From NCBI RefSeq assembly GCF_000252855.1, contig NC_017045.1, positions 930,001-994,000 on the forward strand: DNA of 64,000 bases, in the 5' to 3' direction. The stretch's first letter is position 1; each line of letters opens with the position of its first letter. A program made the translations under genes and the position numbers. The notes beneath the pieces were generated by a model that saw only the letters and a program-made list of their open reading frames with translations, was not told the DNA's origin and searched no databases. This DNA is from Riemerella anatipestifer ATCC 11845 = DSM 15868. Lineage in GTDB: Bacteria > Bacteroidota > Bacteroidia > Flavobacteriales > Weeksellaceae. Below are positions 36,294 to 45,171 of the stretch, piece by piece.

Positions 36294-37340
36294 CTAAAGT
36301 TTACTTTTTATCATATCTGCATATCTCTCCCCCCATATTTGATATGAATAGTATTCCTCAACACGCAATCTACCCTTAACTCCCATTTCCTCAGCGATTA
36401 ATGGATTTTCAAGCAAGAATCTAAGGTACTTTTTCCATTCAAACAAATCATTAGCTATAAAACCGCAATCTTGAGTTATAATTTCCTCATTTGCTGGCAA
36501 TTTAGAGGCTACTACAGGAATACCACTAGCCAAATATTGTATTAATTTAAACCCACATTTCCCTTTCTCCCATTCGGTTTCTTCTAAAGGCATAATCCCA
36601 ATTGTACTCTCTGCTAAAAGTCGATTTTCGGACTCTGCACTCCAAGAAATATATTCAACATTTATACGAGAATCTAGCTTAATTTCCCCTCCTATAATTC
36701 TTAAAACAAAATCTATATCGCTTGACAACTCAACAAAAATAGGCTCAAGCAATTTTAAATATTTCACAGTAGATGGTGAACCTATCCAAACTATTGTCTT
36801 CGTTTTTGAAATTATATTATGAATCGGATATTTATCTAAATCAATCACCGTAGGCAAATAAATTAAATTCCCCTCCTTAAACTTAGTAAAGTACCACCTA
36901 TTTCCAACAGTAGTAAATTTAGAGTGTTTAACCAACTCAGATATTTTGTTTCCTAAAATTTTATTTTTAAGTCTAGAAGATTGATAAGATGCTGCGACAT
37001 GATCATCAAAATCTAATGCATAAGGTTTATGATTTAGAAAAAGCTTTTCTAGCCATAAAGGCAAAAAAGGAAACATATCCTTTTCAATAATAAAAGCATC
37101 ATACCGTCTATAATTTTTTAAAAGAAATATTATACGTTTTAAGACAGCTAATAATTGTAAAAAAAATAAATAAAAACTTCTATTATTATATATTTTTTTG
37201 ATATAATCGTCGTCAAAAAGTGGCTTAAACTCTATATCTAAACCTACCTTTTGAAAATATGGATAATAATTATAAAAACGGTATCTAGAGCTTGGACCCG
37301 CTACACCATATTTGGACAAGAGAAGTATCTTTTTTTTCAT
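36294..37340 (-). CDS. glycosyltransferase, GT-B fold (family 4-like)
   Basis: The 348-residue protein begins KKKILLLSKYGVAGPSSRYRFYNY, a start seen in group 1 glycosyltransferases. It has KTIVWIGSPSTVKYLKLLEPIFVEL at the start of the second domain and the acceptor/donor block GIMPLEETEWEKGKCGFKLIQYLASGIPVVASKLPANEEII. The carboxylate pattern fits a retaining enzyme. The substrate is unknown. It follows the candidate GT2 gene by 11 bases and its stop directly abuts the start of the membrane protein gene at 36,293. Confidence 0.83.
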   Translation of the reverse strand: MKKKILLLSKYGVAGPSSRYRFYNYYPYFQKVGLDIEFKPLFDDDYIKKIYNNRSFYLFFLQLLAVLKRIIFLLKNYRRYDAFIIEKDMFPFLPLWLEKLFLNHKPYALDFDDHVAASYQSSRLKNKILGNKISELVKHSKFTTVGNRWYFTKFKEGNLIYLPTVIDLDKYPIHNIISKTKTIVWIGSPSTVKYLKLLEPIFVELSSDIDFVLRIIGGEIKLDSRINVEYISWSAESENRLLAESTIGIMPLEETEWEKGKCGFKLIQYLASGIPVVASKLPANEEIITQDCGFIANDLFEWKKYLRFLLENPLIAEEMGVKGRLRVEEYYSYQIWGERYADMIKSKL

Positions 37341-37351
37341 TCAACGCAGTA

Positions 37352-38224
37352 TTAATTATTCAACCATAGTAATACTTTTTCTTTCATTCTAAGTGGAATA
37401 TTATTAGAATACATTAACTTCCATTTAGACCACCTAGATTTTTCATTATTCACCATATCAAAATACAGTTTAAATCTACTTTTTTTATCTGGATATAGAT
37501 TGACAAGAATCTCTATCAATTTCTTATCTGGTTCCAAATAAAATTTTTGTTTTAGATTAAGTCGTTTCAACTTATCTATGAATGTATTACTTCCAATAAG
37601 ATTTGCACCATGCTGCCTATACCACATTGTAGGTTGTGGTATATAAACTCTTTCTCCAAATAATTCTGCCATAAAATGAATATACCTATCATGGATATAA
37701 ATATTATTTGGGAATGGTAAAATCTTATTTTTTAAAGACTTATTAATCATGGACGAAGCTCCCTGTACAAAGTAGTGAAAATAAGAGTTTTCTATTCTTT
37801 TATTAGAGGCAGGATTATCATCTAAAAACAACCCTCTTTCATTTAAATCGCCATCGGTTACCATACAGTTTGAGTGTAATAAGGTAGGTGTATCTGTAGG
37901 TTTATAATAGCTGAGAAATGTTTTAATTTTATCCTCATACCAAACATCATCTTGATCTGCAAGAAAAATTAAATCCCCACTACATTTTGTTAATAGATAC
38001 TCTACATTTTTGACGAGCCCAAGGTTATTATTTAAATCTTGATATAGAATAACATTCGGATATTTATTAGAAAAACTCTTGATAATATTTACCGTATCAT
38101 CCTTACTCCCATCATCTCTGAGATGTATAGTAATATTTTCATAAGGCTGTTGTAATATACTTTCAATTTGCTGAGCTATATGTTCAGACCCATTGTAAGT
38201 AGGAATAATAACATCTATTTTCAT
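37352..38224 (-). CDS. glycosyltransferase family 2, rhamnosyltransferase-like
   Basis: The 290-residue GT-A enzyme has DVIIPTYNGSEHIAQQIESIL at the N-terminus, the nucleotide site HLRDDGSKDDT, and LIFLADQDDVWYEDKI. The DQDDVW form is typical of the RfbF/WsaD-like rhamnosyltransferases. The locus contains rmlA, rmlB and rmlC, so an L-rhamnose donor is plausible. It overlaps the preceding beta-helix gene by four bases. Confidence 0.85.
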   Translation of the reverse strand: MKIDVIIPTYNGSEHIAQQIESILQQPYENITIHLRDDGSKDDTVNIIKSFSNKYPNVILYQDLNNNLGLVKNVEYLLTKCSGDLIFLADQDDVWYEDKIKTFLSYYKPTDTPTLLHSNCMVTDGDLNERGLFLDDNPASNKRIENSYFHYFVQGASSMINKSLKNKILPFPNNIYIHDRYIHFMAELFGERVYIPQPTMWYRQHGANLIGSNTFIDKLKRLNLKQKFYLEPDKKLIEILVNLYPDKKSRFKLYFDMVNNEKSRWSKWKLMYSNNIPLRMKEKVLLWLNN

Positions 38225-39357
38225 TTTACATCAATCTTAAGATTTTCACCCAAATTTTTCATTTGAGACTGAAGCATAAAAACATCCTTTTTCGTAGATT
38301 TAAAATTAACTTTAATATTTGTGTTTTTATTTTCATCATAGGAGAGAAATTCAGCTCTAGAAAGCCCCCTAAATTGGAAATCTTCAATATTAATTTTCCC
38401 TTTTGGTTGCTGTATGTTACTATTATCACTAGCAAATCTTAAGCTTATCCCAAGATAACCTGTATCTACCTTTATGTTTTTGATATTTATCTGTCCAATA
38501 TCATAGGTTTTACCTGATAAATTTTCTAAAACAGCTAAAAAACCATGTGTTTCGTTGTTAAATAAAACAAGATTTTTAAAATTTAAATTATAAATAACAT
38601 CTGTATTCTTGTCTGGCTCTATATCAATACCTGCGTGAGGTGGTGTTCCAGATGTATTAGCTGCACAAAATTTATCAACTAACAAGTTCTGTGCTGTAAT
38701 AATAGACATCCCATTTCTACGATTATTATTAACATGAGATTTAACTACTTTAATACTATCATTTAATACGCTACCGGTTACAGGAGAAATTCCTAAGTAT
38801 ATGCCATCTCCCCAACAATCATTAACCCTAGCTCCATAGACAAGGATATTTTTGGCTCCCCTTATAGATATTCCCATACCCCATTCTCCTCCATTTCCTA
38901 AATGAGTTTTTCGATCTCCTATAATGTTTGGAAAGTAAATTGAAACATTTTCTGCATCATGAATTCTTAAAATTTCATACTGCCCCTTATCACTAGCCTT
39001 TAAAATTAATTTAGAATTAGGATTAAAATAGATTTTCCTATTAGAAGGTATAGACAATCCTCTATCATTTATCAAAATTGGAAAATTTGGAAAAATAACA
39101 TGACTATACTTATCAATAGCATTTTGTATTTGTTCTGTATAATCTACATCTCCTCTTGTTGAATAATTTTTAGGGAGTGCTCTAACCAAATTATACGGAT
39201 TTAATATAGTTTTTCTTACACTGTCTCTTTCTGCTCTAGATATAAATACCATTTCCTCATAATTTTTGGGAAGATACTTATATGTGAATTTCTGACAGCT
39301 ACTGAGAGAAACAGTGCAAAATATTACCAAAATTGTATACAGATTAGATTTTAACAT
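38221..39357 (-). CDS. right-handed parallel beta-helix lipoprotein
   Basis: The 378-residue protein has a lipoprotein signal (ILVIFCTVSLSSCQK, lipobox LSSC), so it is exported and probably lipid-anchored. The rest shows repeated short beta-strands with Asn-rich turns (INIKNIKVDTGYLGISLRF, INDRGLSIPSNRKIYFNPNSKLIL), the pattern of pectate-lyase-like beta-helices. Such proteins bind, cleave or epimerise polysaccharides. The segment GGEWGMGISIRGAKNILVYG fits a polysaccharide-active groove but gives no clear catalytic set. Its place between glycosyltransferase and polymerase candidates suggests action on the product of this locus. Confidence 0.75.
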   Translation of the reverse strand: MLKSNLYTILVIFCTVSLSSCQKFTYKYLPKNYEEMVFISRAERDSVRKTILNPYNLVRALPKNYSTRGDVDYTEQIQNAIDKYSHVIFPNFPILINDRGLSIPSNRKIYFNPNSKLILKASDKGQYEILRIHDAENVSIYFPNIIGDRKTHLGNGGEWGMGISIRGAKNILVYGARVNDCWGDGIYLGISPVTGSVLNDSIKVVKSHVNNNRRNGMSIITAQNLLVDKFCAANTSGTPPHAGIDIEPDKNTDVIYNLNFKNLVLFNNETHGFLAVLENLSGKTYDIGQINIKNIKVDTGYLGISLRFASDNSNIQQPKGKINIEDFQFRGLSRAEFLSYDENKNTNIKVNFKSTKKDVFMLQSQMKNLGENLKIDVK

Positions 39358-39385
39358 AAGTAGTTTAAATTTGAGGTAAAAAATG

Positions 39386-40486
39386 TTATCTAAATATTAA
39401 ATTGCTATTAAATGTTTTCTCAATTACATCAAAGTACTCTCCTTCATTCAATGATAAAAATATTAAATAAAAACTAACTCCTCCCCATAAATACAACATA
39501 AATTTCATTAAGAACACTCTTAATTTATCTTGCTTTGTTTCCCGTCTATAAAAAAATATTACGGACAAGTAGATATAGGATAGTAAGCTTAAATTCATAG
39601 TTATCCTAGAAAAATCTCTTATAAAATATTGTGCTAAGATAAGGTAGTTTGCGTATTGTACCAATTGAATAAATATTGGGAGGTATTTCTTATAAGACTC
39701 ATTCACTCTACTTTCCCATAGATAAAACTTATTATAATAATGCCATAGTATAAAATTATTGATAATAAAAAAAGGTATAAAAAGAGCAATAGTCCCTAAA
39801 TAAGTAGAAGTAGCCTCCAAATAATCACTATATTTAGGATTAATAGCTGTAACCAATGGCTCCGCTATAGATTTGGGAACAGCCAGTAGTATCAACATCC
39901 CAATAATTATGGCAATATTACTTTTTGAAAGCTTGTTAAAAAAGGAAAATTTTCTTACTAAAAAAAATGGTAATAAAATTAACATAGAAAAATGGCATAA
40001 TACAGATAAAATATAAAATGCCCAAAAAATTATTTTCCTTTTTTCGTAGTATAAAACAGCAACTAAGAATACTGATATAGCTAAAAAGTTTCTTATTTGA
40101 ATTATATTTAAAAAATAAGGAACAATAAAAAAAATGGATAATACGAAAGCTGGCGACGGGGTCGTTTTTTTTAGAAAAAACAAAAATAATATTAGAGTTA
40201 AAGCTGCATATACTCCTAAAAAATATTGAAAATCTTCATTTATGTAATGGACAAACTCAATCAGTTTGATATGTACCAGTTCTACCGCTAACCTAACATA
40301 ATCTAAATCTATATTATAAAAATGAATTTCATAATTAAATAAGTCTGGAGTCCAAGTTATAAATGCCTGTATAATAAAAAAAATACTACCACTCATAATC
40401 AAGAAAATATTCTTGATTTTCATCCCTCTACAAAAAAACTCCAACACTCCTAAAAAAAATAACAATAATAAATAGTAATAGAACAT
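39386..40486 (-). CDS. EpsG-family membrane protein, candidate Wzy polymerase
   Basis: The 366-residue protein has about ten to eleven hydrophobic helices and an EpsG-like opening: an early helix pair, the motif TWTPDLFNYEIHFYN after the second helix, then NIIQIRNFLAISVFLVAVLYYEKRK with the conserved R-N in the middle. EpsG proteins act as repeat-unit polymerases in exopolysaccharide loci. Compared with the membrane protein at 35,247 this is the better match to a known polymerase family. The coding sequence is extremely AT-rich. Confidence 0.75.
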   Translation of the reverse strand: MFYYYLLLLFFLGVLEFFCRGMKIKNIFLIMSGSIFFIIQAFITWTPDLFNYEIHFYNIDLDYVRLAVELVHIKLIEFVHYINEDFQYFLGVYAALTLILFLFFLKKTTPSPAFVLSIFFIVPYFLNIIQIRNFLAISVFLVAVLYYEKRKIIFWAFYILSVLCHFSMLILLPFFLVRKFSFFNKLSKSNIAIIIGMLILLAVPKSIAEPLVTAINPKYSDYLEATSTYLGTIALFIPFFIINNFILWHYYNKFYLWESRVNESYKKYLPIFIQLVQYANYLILAQYFIRDFSRITMNLSLLSYIYLSVIFFYRRETKQDKLRVFLMKFMLYLWGGVSFYLIFLSLNEGEYFDVIEKTFNSNLIFR

Positions 40487-40572
40487 ACCTCTAACTTTAA
40501 CATTTACTATAGATCAATCTATACAAATTTAGAACTTAATCCTCCAATCATAATATTTTTAACAAAAATCAC

Positions 40573-41535
40573 TTATTTTTTCCTCTTAAAAAGTTCATAG
40601 CCCAATCTTACAATTCTCACAGGAATCAAGCATAGTATAAATAAAATCAATATATTAGCATTAGAAAAAGACTTTATATCTCTCTTTCGTTTCTCAAGTT
40701 GCTCCATATTAAGCATAGACTTAGCTCGCATAACTATCAGACTTTTATAGCTAAATATTCCCGTATTTAAAGAATGTTGTCTTACAACCTTATCAACATC
40801 TTCTTGTCTAAATTTATTAGGGAGATTTATAAGCATATTTTTATAATCATCTATAAAAACACTAAACTGATTGCCAGACCAATAACTTTCTTTTTTCCTA
40901 TTGCCGTATATTATTTTTTTATTAATCCAATATAATTGAATTTTCTTTTTATAGGCAGCCCAAAATATTAAAGCCAATTGAGGAAAATTTTTAACTAATT
41001 GAATATTTATACATTCTGTGAATAAAGCTCTTCTATTGTAAATTATCGCTCCTGACATAGTTAAATGCCATCCTAAATCTAACAGTATGCATTTGGGATC
41101 AGTATATATATTATTATTTGGTAGAGGCTCACTACGACTCTCTGCATTAAAACATATAAAATCATAGTCCTCATTTTCTATAATTTCAAATATCATAGAA
41201 AATGCTTCCTCTCTTATTATCATAGAGTCCCCTATATACCAAATATAGTCTTCTTTTGGTAGAGACATAGTAAACAAGCAGTTATGATCATGCCCCAAAG
41301 AAGGAGTATTTTTATAATAATAGATATTATCATAGTACTCCTTTTTCAAATAATCAACTATCTCTTTTGTATCATTATTTGTGCTATCATCAGATATATA
41401 AACTGGTATATTATATCTACTTAGTTCATTTATAATCTTTAAAAGATTCTCCTTCAAAATCTCAGGACGATTGTATGTAGGAATAGCAAGAGCTAACGTT
41501 GGTTTGTGCCTATCTATATTTTGATTTTGTGCCAT
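40573..41535 (-). CDS. glycosyltransferase family 2
   Basis: A GT-A enzyme beginning (from ATG 41535) MAQNQNIDRHKPTLALAIPTYNRPEILKENL, followed by YISDDSTNNDTKEIVDYL and DYIWYIGDSMIIREEAF. GDS in the place of the usual DxD motif is a variation seen in several GT2 groups. An ATG at 41559 would lengthen it by eight residues; both starts lie inside the end of wzx (26 or 50 bases of overlap). The C-terminus has a hydrophobic segment (ILILFILCLIPVRIVRLGYEL) that could bind the membrane. Substrate unknown. Confidence 0.82.
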   Translation of the reverse strand: MAQNQNIDRHKPTLALAIPTYNRPEILKENLLKIINELSRYNIPVYISDDSTNNDTKEIVDYLKKEYYDNIYYYKNTPSLGHDHNCLFTMSLPKEDYIWYIGDSMIIREEAFSMIFEIIENEDYDFICFNAESRSEPLPNNNIYTDPKCILLDLGWHLTMSGAIIYNRRALFTECINIQLVKNFPQLALIFWAAYKKKIQLYWINKKIIYGNRKKESYWSGNQFSVFIDDYKNMLINLPNKFRQEDVDKVVRQHSLNTGIFSYKSLIVMRAKSMLNMEQLEKRKRDIKSFSNANILILFILCLIPVRIVRLGYELFKRKK

Positions 41536-42868
41536 TCTGCCTTTTTGTTTTAAAAACATTATAAACCCATGGGAAACCTATCACTACAACAAAAAAAGTA
41601 TAGCTTATAACAACCCCATCTACACCATACTTGTTACCAAAAAATAAAGTCCCTCCTCCTGTTAATATACCTAAAACAATAGAATATATTAACAATGGTT
41701 CTTTTTTGTGACATCTTAGGTATAATGCTAAAGAGGATACAACTTGATTAAAGAATGTAGCTATAGACAATAGAACAAAAAGTTCCATCGATAAAAAGCG
41801 GTTAGCGTATGAAATTTTAAAATATCTAAGAAAAGCAACAGCTATAACTACAATGAGTAATCCCACTAAAGTAGCCACTAAAGTTTGTATTAAATTTTTT
41901 TTAAAAGCTATATCTAACATTTTATATTCTCTTTTAGCAATAAAACTAGAAAACATAGGAACCTTAGTATTCATCCAACTCATAAAAATTGTTGAAACAC
42001 CACCTAAGACAGCTATTGTTACTCCCATCTGCCCTGCAACAACAGCTCCACTTGTAGCAAAAACAACAGGATTGAATAATTGATATACAAAATAACCGCT
42101 AATCCAACTCAATGCTATTTTCCATTGAAGAGGGAAGATTTCTCTTTTGTAACTCACACTCCATTCACCTCTTTCTTTCCACAGAGCTAAAAAGATATTC
42201 TTATTCTTTGATAAGAAAAATAAGAATGGAAAAATTAAAGATGAAATCATCAAAGATATCGCAACAGAATAAAGTTTACACCCCATCATCAATAATGCAA
42301 AAAGTATAAAAAGCTGAACACTCTTCTGTATTAATCTAATCTGAGCCACATACTTAATCAAATTAATTCCTTCCATAAAAGAGAGAAGGGGGGAAAAAAA
42401 CAAATTAATAGATGTTGCTAATGCAAGTAACATCCATGGAAAAGACCACTGTACCGTACTCTCTCCTCTGTATTTAGAAAAGAATACATTTCCTATAATG
42501 AGTAAAAGACAAAAGAGCAATAGGGAAATAATAACATACCACTTTACACAAAACCTAAATAACGACGACAACCTAGACTTATATTGTAAATCTCCTTCTA
42601 TTTTAAAATCTTTTCCTATTCTAAGATATGCAAATTCATGTGCCACATACTGAGTTACTATACCAGTAAAACCTAATTCAAAAAAAACTTGTATTGCAAC
42701 TAGACTGGAGAAGGTATAAAAATACCCTTGCTCTATCTTTGATAAATAGTTTGTTATAAAAAATATGGATATTAACCCTCCCCCTCCTTGAATTACCCTA
42801 CCTAAAACAGTATAAAAAACAGCACCATCTAGACCTATTCGTTCTAATATATTTCTAATTTTTTGCAT
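41510..42868 (-). CDS. wzx: repeat-unit flippase, Wzx / MATE-like (polysaccharide transport)
   Basis: The 452-residue protein has about twelve hydrophobic helices and the N-terminal topology of polysaccharide flippases (GAVFYTVLGRVIQGGGGLISIFFITNYLSKIEQGYFYTFSS seen in parts; the GG..FY pattern is typical). Wzx moves undecaprenyl-linked repeat units across the cytoplasmic membrane. It sits between the sugar-nucleotide genes and the glycosyltransferases, and the next gene overlaps its 3' end. It marks the start of the most AT-rich, presumably strain-specific part of the locus. Confidence 0.87.
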   Translation of the reverse strand: MQKIRNILERIGLDGAVFYTVLGRVIQGGGGLISIFFITNYLSKIEQGYFYTFSSLVAIQVFFELGFTGIVTQYVAHEFAYLRIGKDFKIEGDLQYKSRLSSLFRFCVKWYVIISLLLFCLLLIIGNVFFSKYRGESTVQWSFPWMLLALATSINLFFSPLLSFMEGINLIKYVAQIRLIQKSVQLFILFALLMMGCKLYSVAISLMISSLIFPFLFFLSKNKNIFLALWKERGEWSVSYKREIFPLQWKIALSWISGYFVYQLFNPVVFATSGAVVAGQMGVTIAVLGGVSTIFMSWMNTKVPMFSSFIAKREYKMLDIAFKKNLIQTLVATLVGLLIVVIAVAFLRYFKISYANRFLSMELFVLLSIATFFNQVVSSLALYLRCHKKEPLLIYSIVLGILTGGGTLFFGNKYGVDGVVISYTFFVVVIGFPWVYNVFKTKRQNGTKSKYR

Positions 42869-42885
42869 TCAGGGCTGTTCTTATG

Positions 42886-44169
42886 TTATAATCTATCATC
42901 ATAGTACGAAAGAATTCCTTTCACATCGTACACCACTACATTGTCTTTTTTAAGCAGAGATAAATCCAATGTCTTAAATTCTCTATGAGCCACCCCTAAA
43001 ACTACGGCATCAAACTTTTGAGATGGTAAATTCTTAGTGCTTTCAATACCATACTCATGTTTAACCTCTTCAGGACAAGCCCATGGATCATAGGTTGTTA
43101 CTTTCACTCCAAAATCTTCTAAAGCTGCAATCACATCTACAATCTTAGTATTACGGACATCAGGACAATTTTCCTTAAAAGTCACCCCCAGCATCAAGAC
43201 CTCCGCATTATTTACAGGAATATCTTTTTTTATCATCGCTTTTACCACTTGTTCCGCTACATATTTCCCCATAGAATCATTTAAACGACGACCAGCCAAA
43301 ATAATCTCTGGATGGTAACCATATTCTTGAGCTTTTTGAGCTAAATAGTAAGGATCAACACCAATACAATGCCCTCCTACTAAGCCTGGTTTAAATGGCA
43401 AAAAATTCCATTTTGTTCCTGCTGCTTCCAAAACTGCATGAGTGTCAATACCCATGAGACTAAATATTTTTGCCAACTCATTTACAAAAGCTATGTTGAT
43501 ATCTCTTTGGGAATTTTCAATCACTTTAGCCGCCTCTGCAACTTTGATTGTCGGAGCCAAGTGAGTCCCTGCAGTAATAACAGATTTATACAACTCATCT
43601 ACTATTCTACCTATTTCAGAAGTAGAGCCAGATGTAACCTTTAATATTTTTTCTACAGTATGCTCTTTATCACCTGGGTTAATTCGTTCGGGAGAATAGC
43701 CTGCATAAAAATCTTCATTAAACTTCAAACCAGATACTCTTTCCAATACAGGAATACAATCTTCCTCGGTTACTCCAGGATAAACTGTAGATTCATAAAT
43801 CACAATATCTCCTTTTTTTAATACTTTCCCTACAGTTTCACTAGCTCTTATTAGAGGAGTCAAAACAGGACGATTATTTTTATCCACGGGTGTTGGTACG
43901 GTAATGATGTAAACATTAGCATCTTGAATATCATTCAAATCAGCAGAACAGTATAGCCCTATTTTTCCGGTTGGAAATGGATTTTCTTGAACCAATGCCG
44001 CTTGTAAAATATCATCTGCTACTTCTAAAGTGTCATCGTGCCCTTGATTGAGTTTTGCAACACGCTCCTTATTTATATCAAACCCTACCACAGAATATTT
44101 AGTAGCAAACAATCTTGCTAAAGGCAAACCTACATAGCCCAAACCGATAATAGCGATTTTATTTTTCAT
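42886..44169 (-). CDS. tviB: UDP-N-acetyl-D-glucosamine 6-dehydrogenase (TviB/WbpA type)
   Basis: Oxidises C6 of UDP-GlcNAc in two steps to give UDP-GlcNAcA. The 427-residue protein has KIAIIGLGYVGLPLARLFA for NAD, FYAGYSPERINPGDKEHT, the lysine and cysteine sites in EAAKVIENSQRDINIAFVNELA and PGLVGGHCIGVDPYYLAQKA (catalytic cysteine in GGHCIGVDP), and a C-terminal LMLGVTFKENCPDVRNTK. The TviB group differs from UDP-glucose dehydrogenases by this N-terminus and SPERINPGD. It is followed by tviC in the standard pairing. Confidence 0.92.
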   Translation of the reverse strand: MKNKIAIIGLGYVGLPLARLFATKYSVVGFDINKERVAKLNQGHDDTLEVADDILQAALVQENPFPTGKIGLYCSADLNDIQDANVYIITVPTPVDKNNRPVLTPLIRASETVGKVLKKGDIVIYESTVYPGVTEEDCIPVLERVSGLKFNEDFYAGYSPERINPGDKEHTVEKILKVTSGSTSEIGRIVDELYKSVITAGTHLAPTIKVAEAAKVIENSQRDINIAFVNELAKIFSLMGIDTHAVLEAAGTKWNFLPFKPGLVGGHCIGVDPYYLAQKAQEYGYHPEIILAGRRLNDSMGKYVAEQVVKAMIKKDIPVNNAEVLMLGVTFKENCPDVRNTKIVDVIAALEDFGVKVTTYDPWACPEEVKHEYGIESTKNLPSQKFDAVVLGVAHREFKTLDLSLLKKDNVVVYDVKGILSYYDDRL

Positions 44170-44185
44170 TTTACTTTTTATTAAT

Positions 44186-45160
44186 TTATTTCAACCTCTT
44201 CCAATACCAATCCACTGCTTCTTCTAATCCTTGCTCAAAAATATGTGTTGGAGCATAGCCTAAATTTTCTTTTGCTTTATCAATAGATGCCAAGGAGTGA
44301 GGAATATCTCCCAATCTATTAGGACCATGCAAAATCTCCACCGCCGCTATCTTTTCATCATATTTTGACAAATATTTTTTCAGCAATTCTGCCATTTGTT
44401 TAATAGTAGTCCTATCTCCTACCGCCGTGTTATAAACGGTATTTACAGCTTCCGGATTATCGGTTAACATTGCTAACTCATTCATCTGAATCACATTATC
44501 AATATAAGTGAAATCTCTTGAGTAACTACCATCACCATTGATGGTTGGCGACTGATAATTCATCAACTGAATCACAAATTTTGGAATAACCGCTGCATAG
44601 GCTCCTTTAGGGTCTTGTCTTCTACCAAAAACATTAAAATATCTCAAGCCTATGCACTCCATACCATAAGTACGACTAAACACATCAGCATAGAGTTCAT
44701 TAACATATTTAGTAATCGCATAAGGTGACAGTGGCTTTCCAATAACCTCTTCTACTTTTGGTAACGATTGGGAATCTCCATAAGTAGAAGAACTTGCTGC
44801 ATACACAAAGCGTTTAACTTTAGCATCTCTAGCTGCTACCAACATATTAAGAAATCCCGAAACATTAACTTCATTACTTGTAATTGGATTTTCAATAGAG
44901 CGAGGAACAGAACCTAAAGCGGCCTGATGTAAGACATAGTCTACTCCTTCACATGCCTCATTACAAATCTCTAAGTTCCTAATATCCCCTTCAATTAATT
45001 CAAATTTTTCATTCTTAAAAAAAGGTTCTATATTGTATTTATGACCTGTGGAAAAGTTATCTAAAACTCTTACTTGATAATTTTTACTCAAAAAGTGTTC
45101 TGTAAGGTTCGAGCCAATAAAACCTGCCCCTCCAGTAATTAATATTTTCCTGTTATTCAT
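44186..45160 (-). CDS. tviC: UDP-GlcNAcA 4-epimerase (TviC/WbpP type)
   Basis: An extended SDR of 324 residues: [39 protein letters not shown] with the catalytic serine, SPYAITKYVNELYADVF with YxxxK, and LRYFNVFGRRQDPKGAYAAVIPKF. These are the marks of WbpP/TviC, which interconvert UDP-GlcNAc and UDP-GalNAc or their uronates. Next to tviB it should yield UDP-GalNAcA. It starts 11 bases after wzc. Confidence 0.91.
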   Translation of the reverse strand: MNNRKILITGGAGFIGSNLTEHFLSKNYQVRVLDNFSTGHKYNIEPFFKNEKFELIEGDIRNLEICNEACEGVDYVLHQAALGSVPRSIENPITSNEVNVSGFLNMLVAARDAKVKRFVYAASSSTYGDSQSLPKVEEVIGKPLSPYAITKYVNELYADVFSRTYGMECIGLRYFNVFGRRQDPKGAYAAVIPKFVIQLMNYQSPTINGDGSYSRDFTYIDNVIQMNELAMLTDNPEAVNTVYNTAVGDRTTIKQMAELLKKYLSKYDEKIAAVEILHGPNRLGDIPHSLASIDKAKENLGYAPTHIFEQGLEEAVDWYWKRLK

Positions 45161-45171
45161 TTCTCAGGTTT

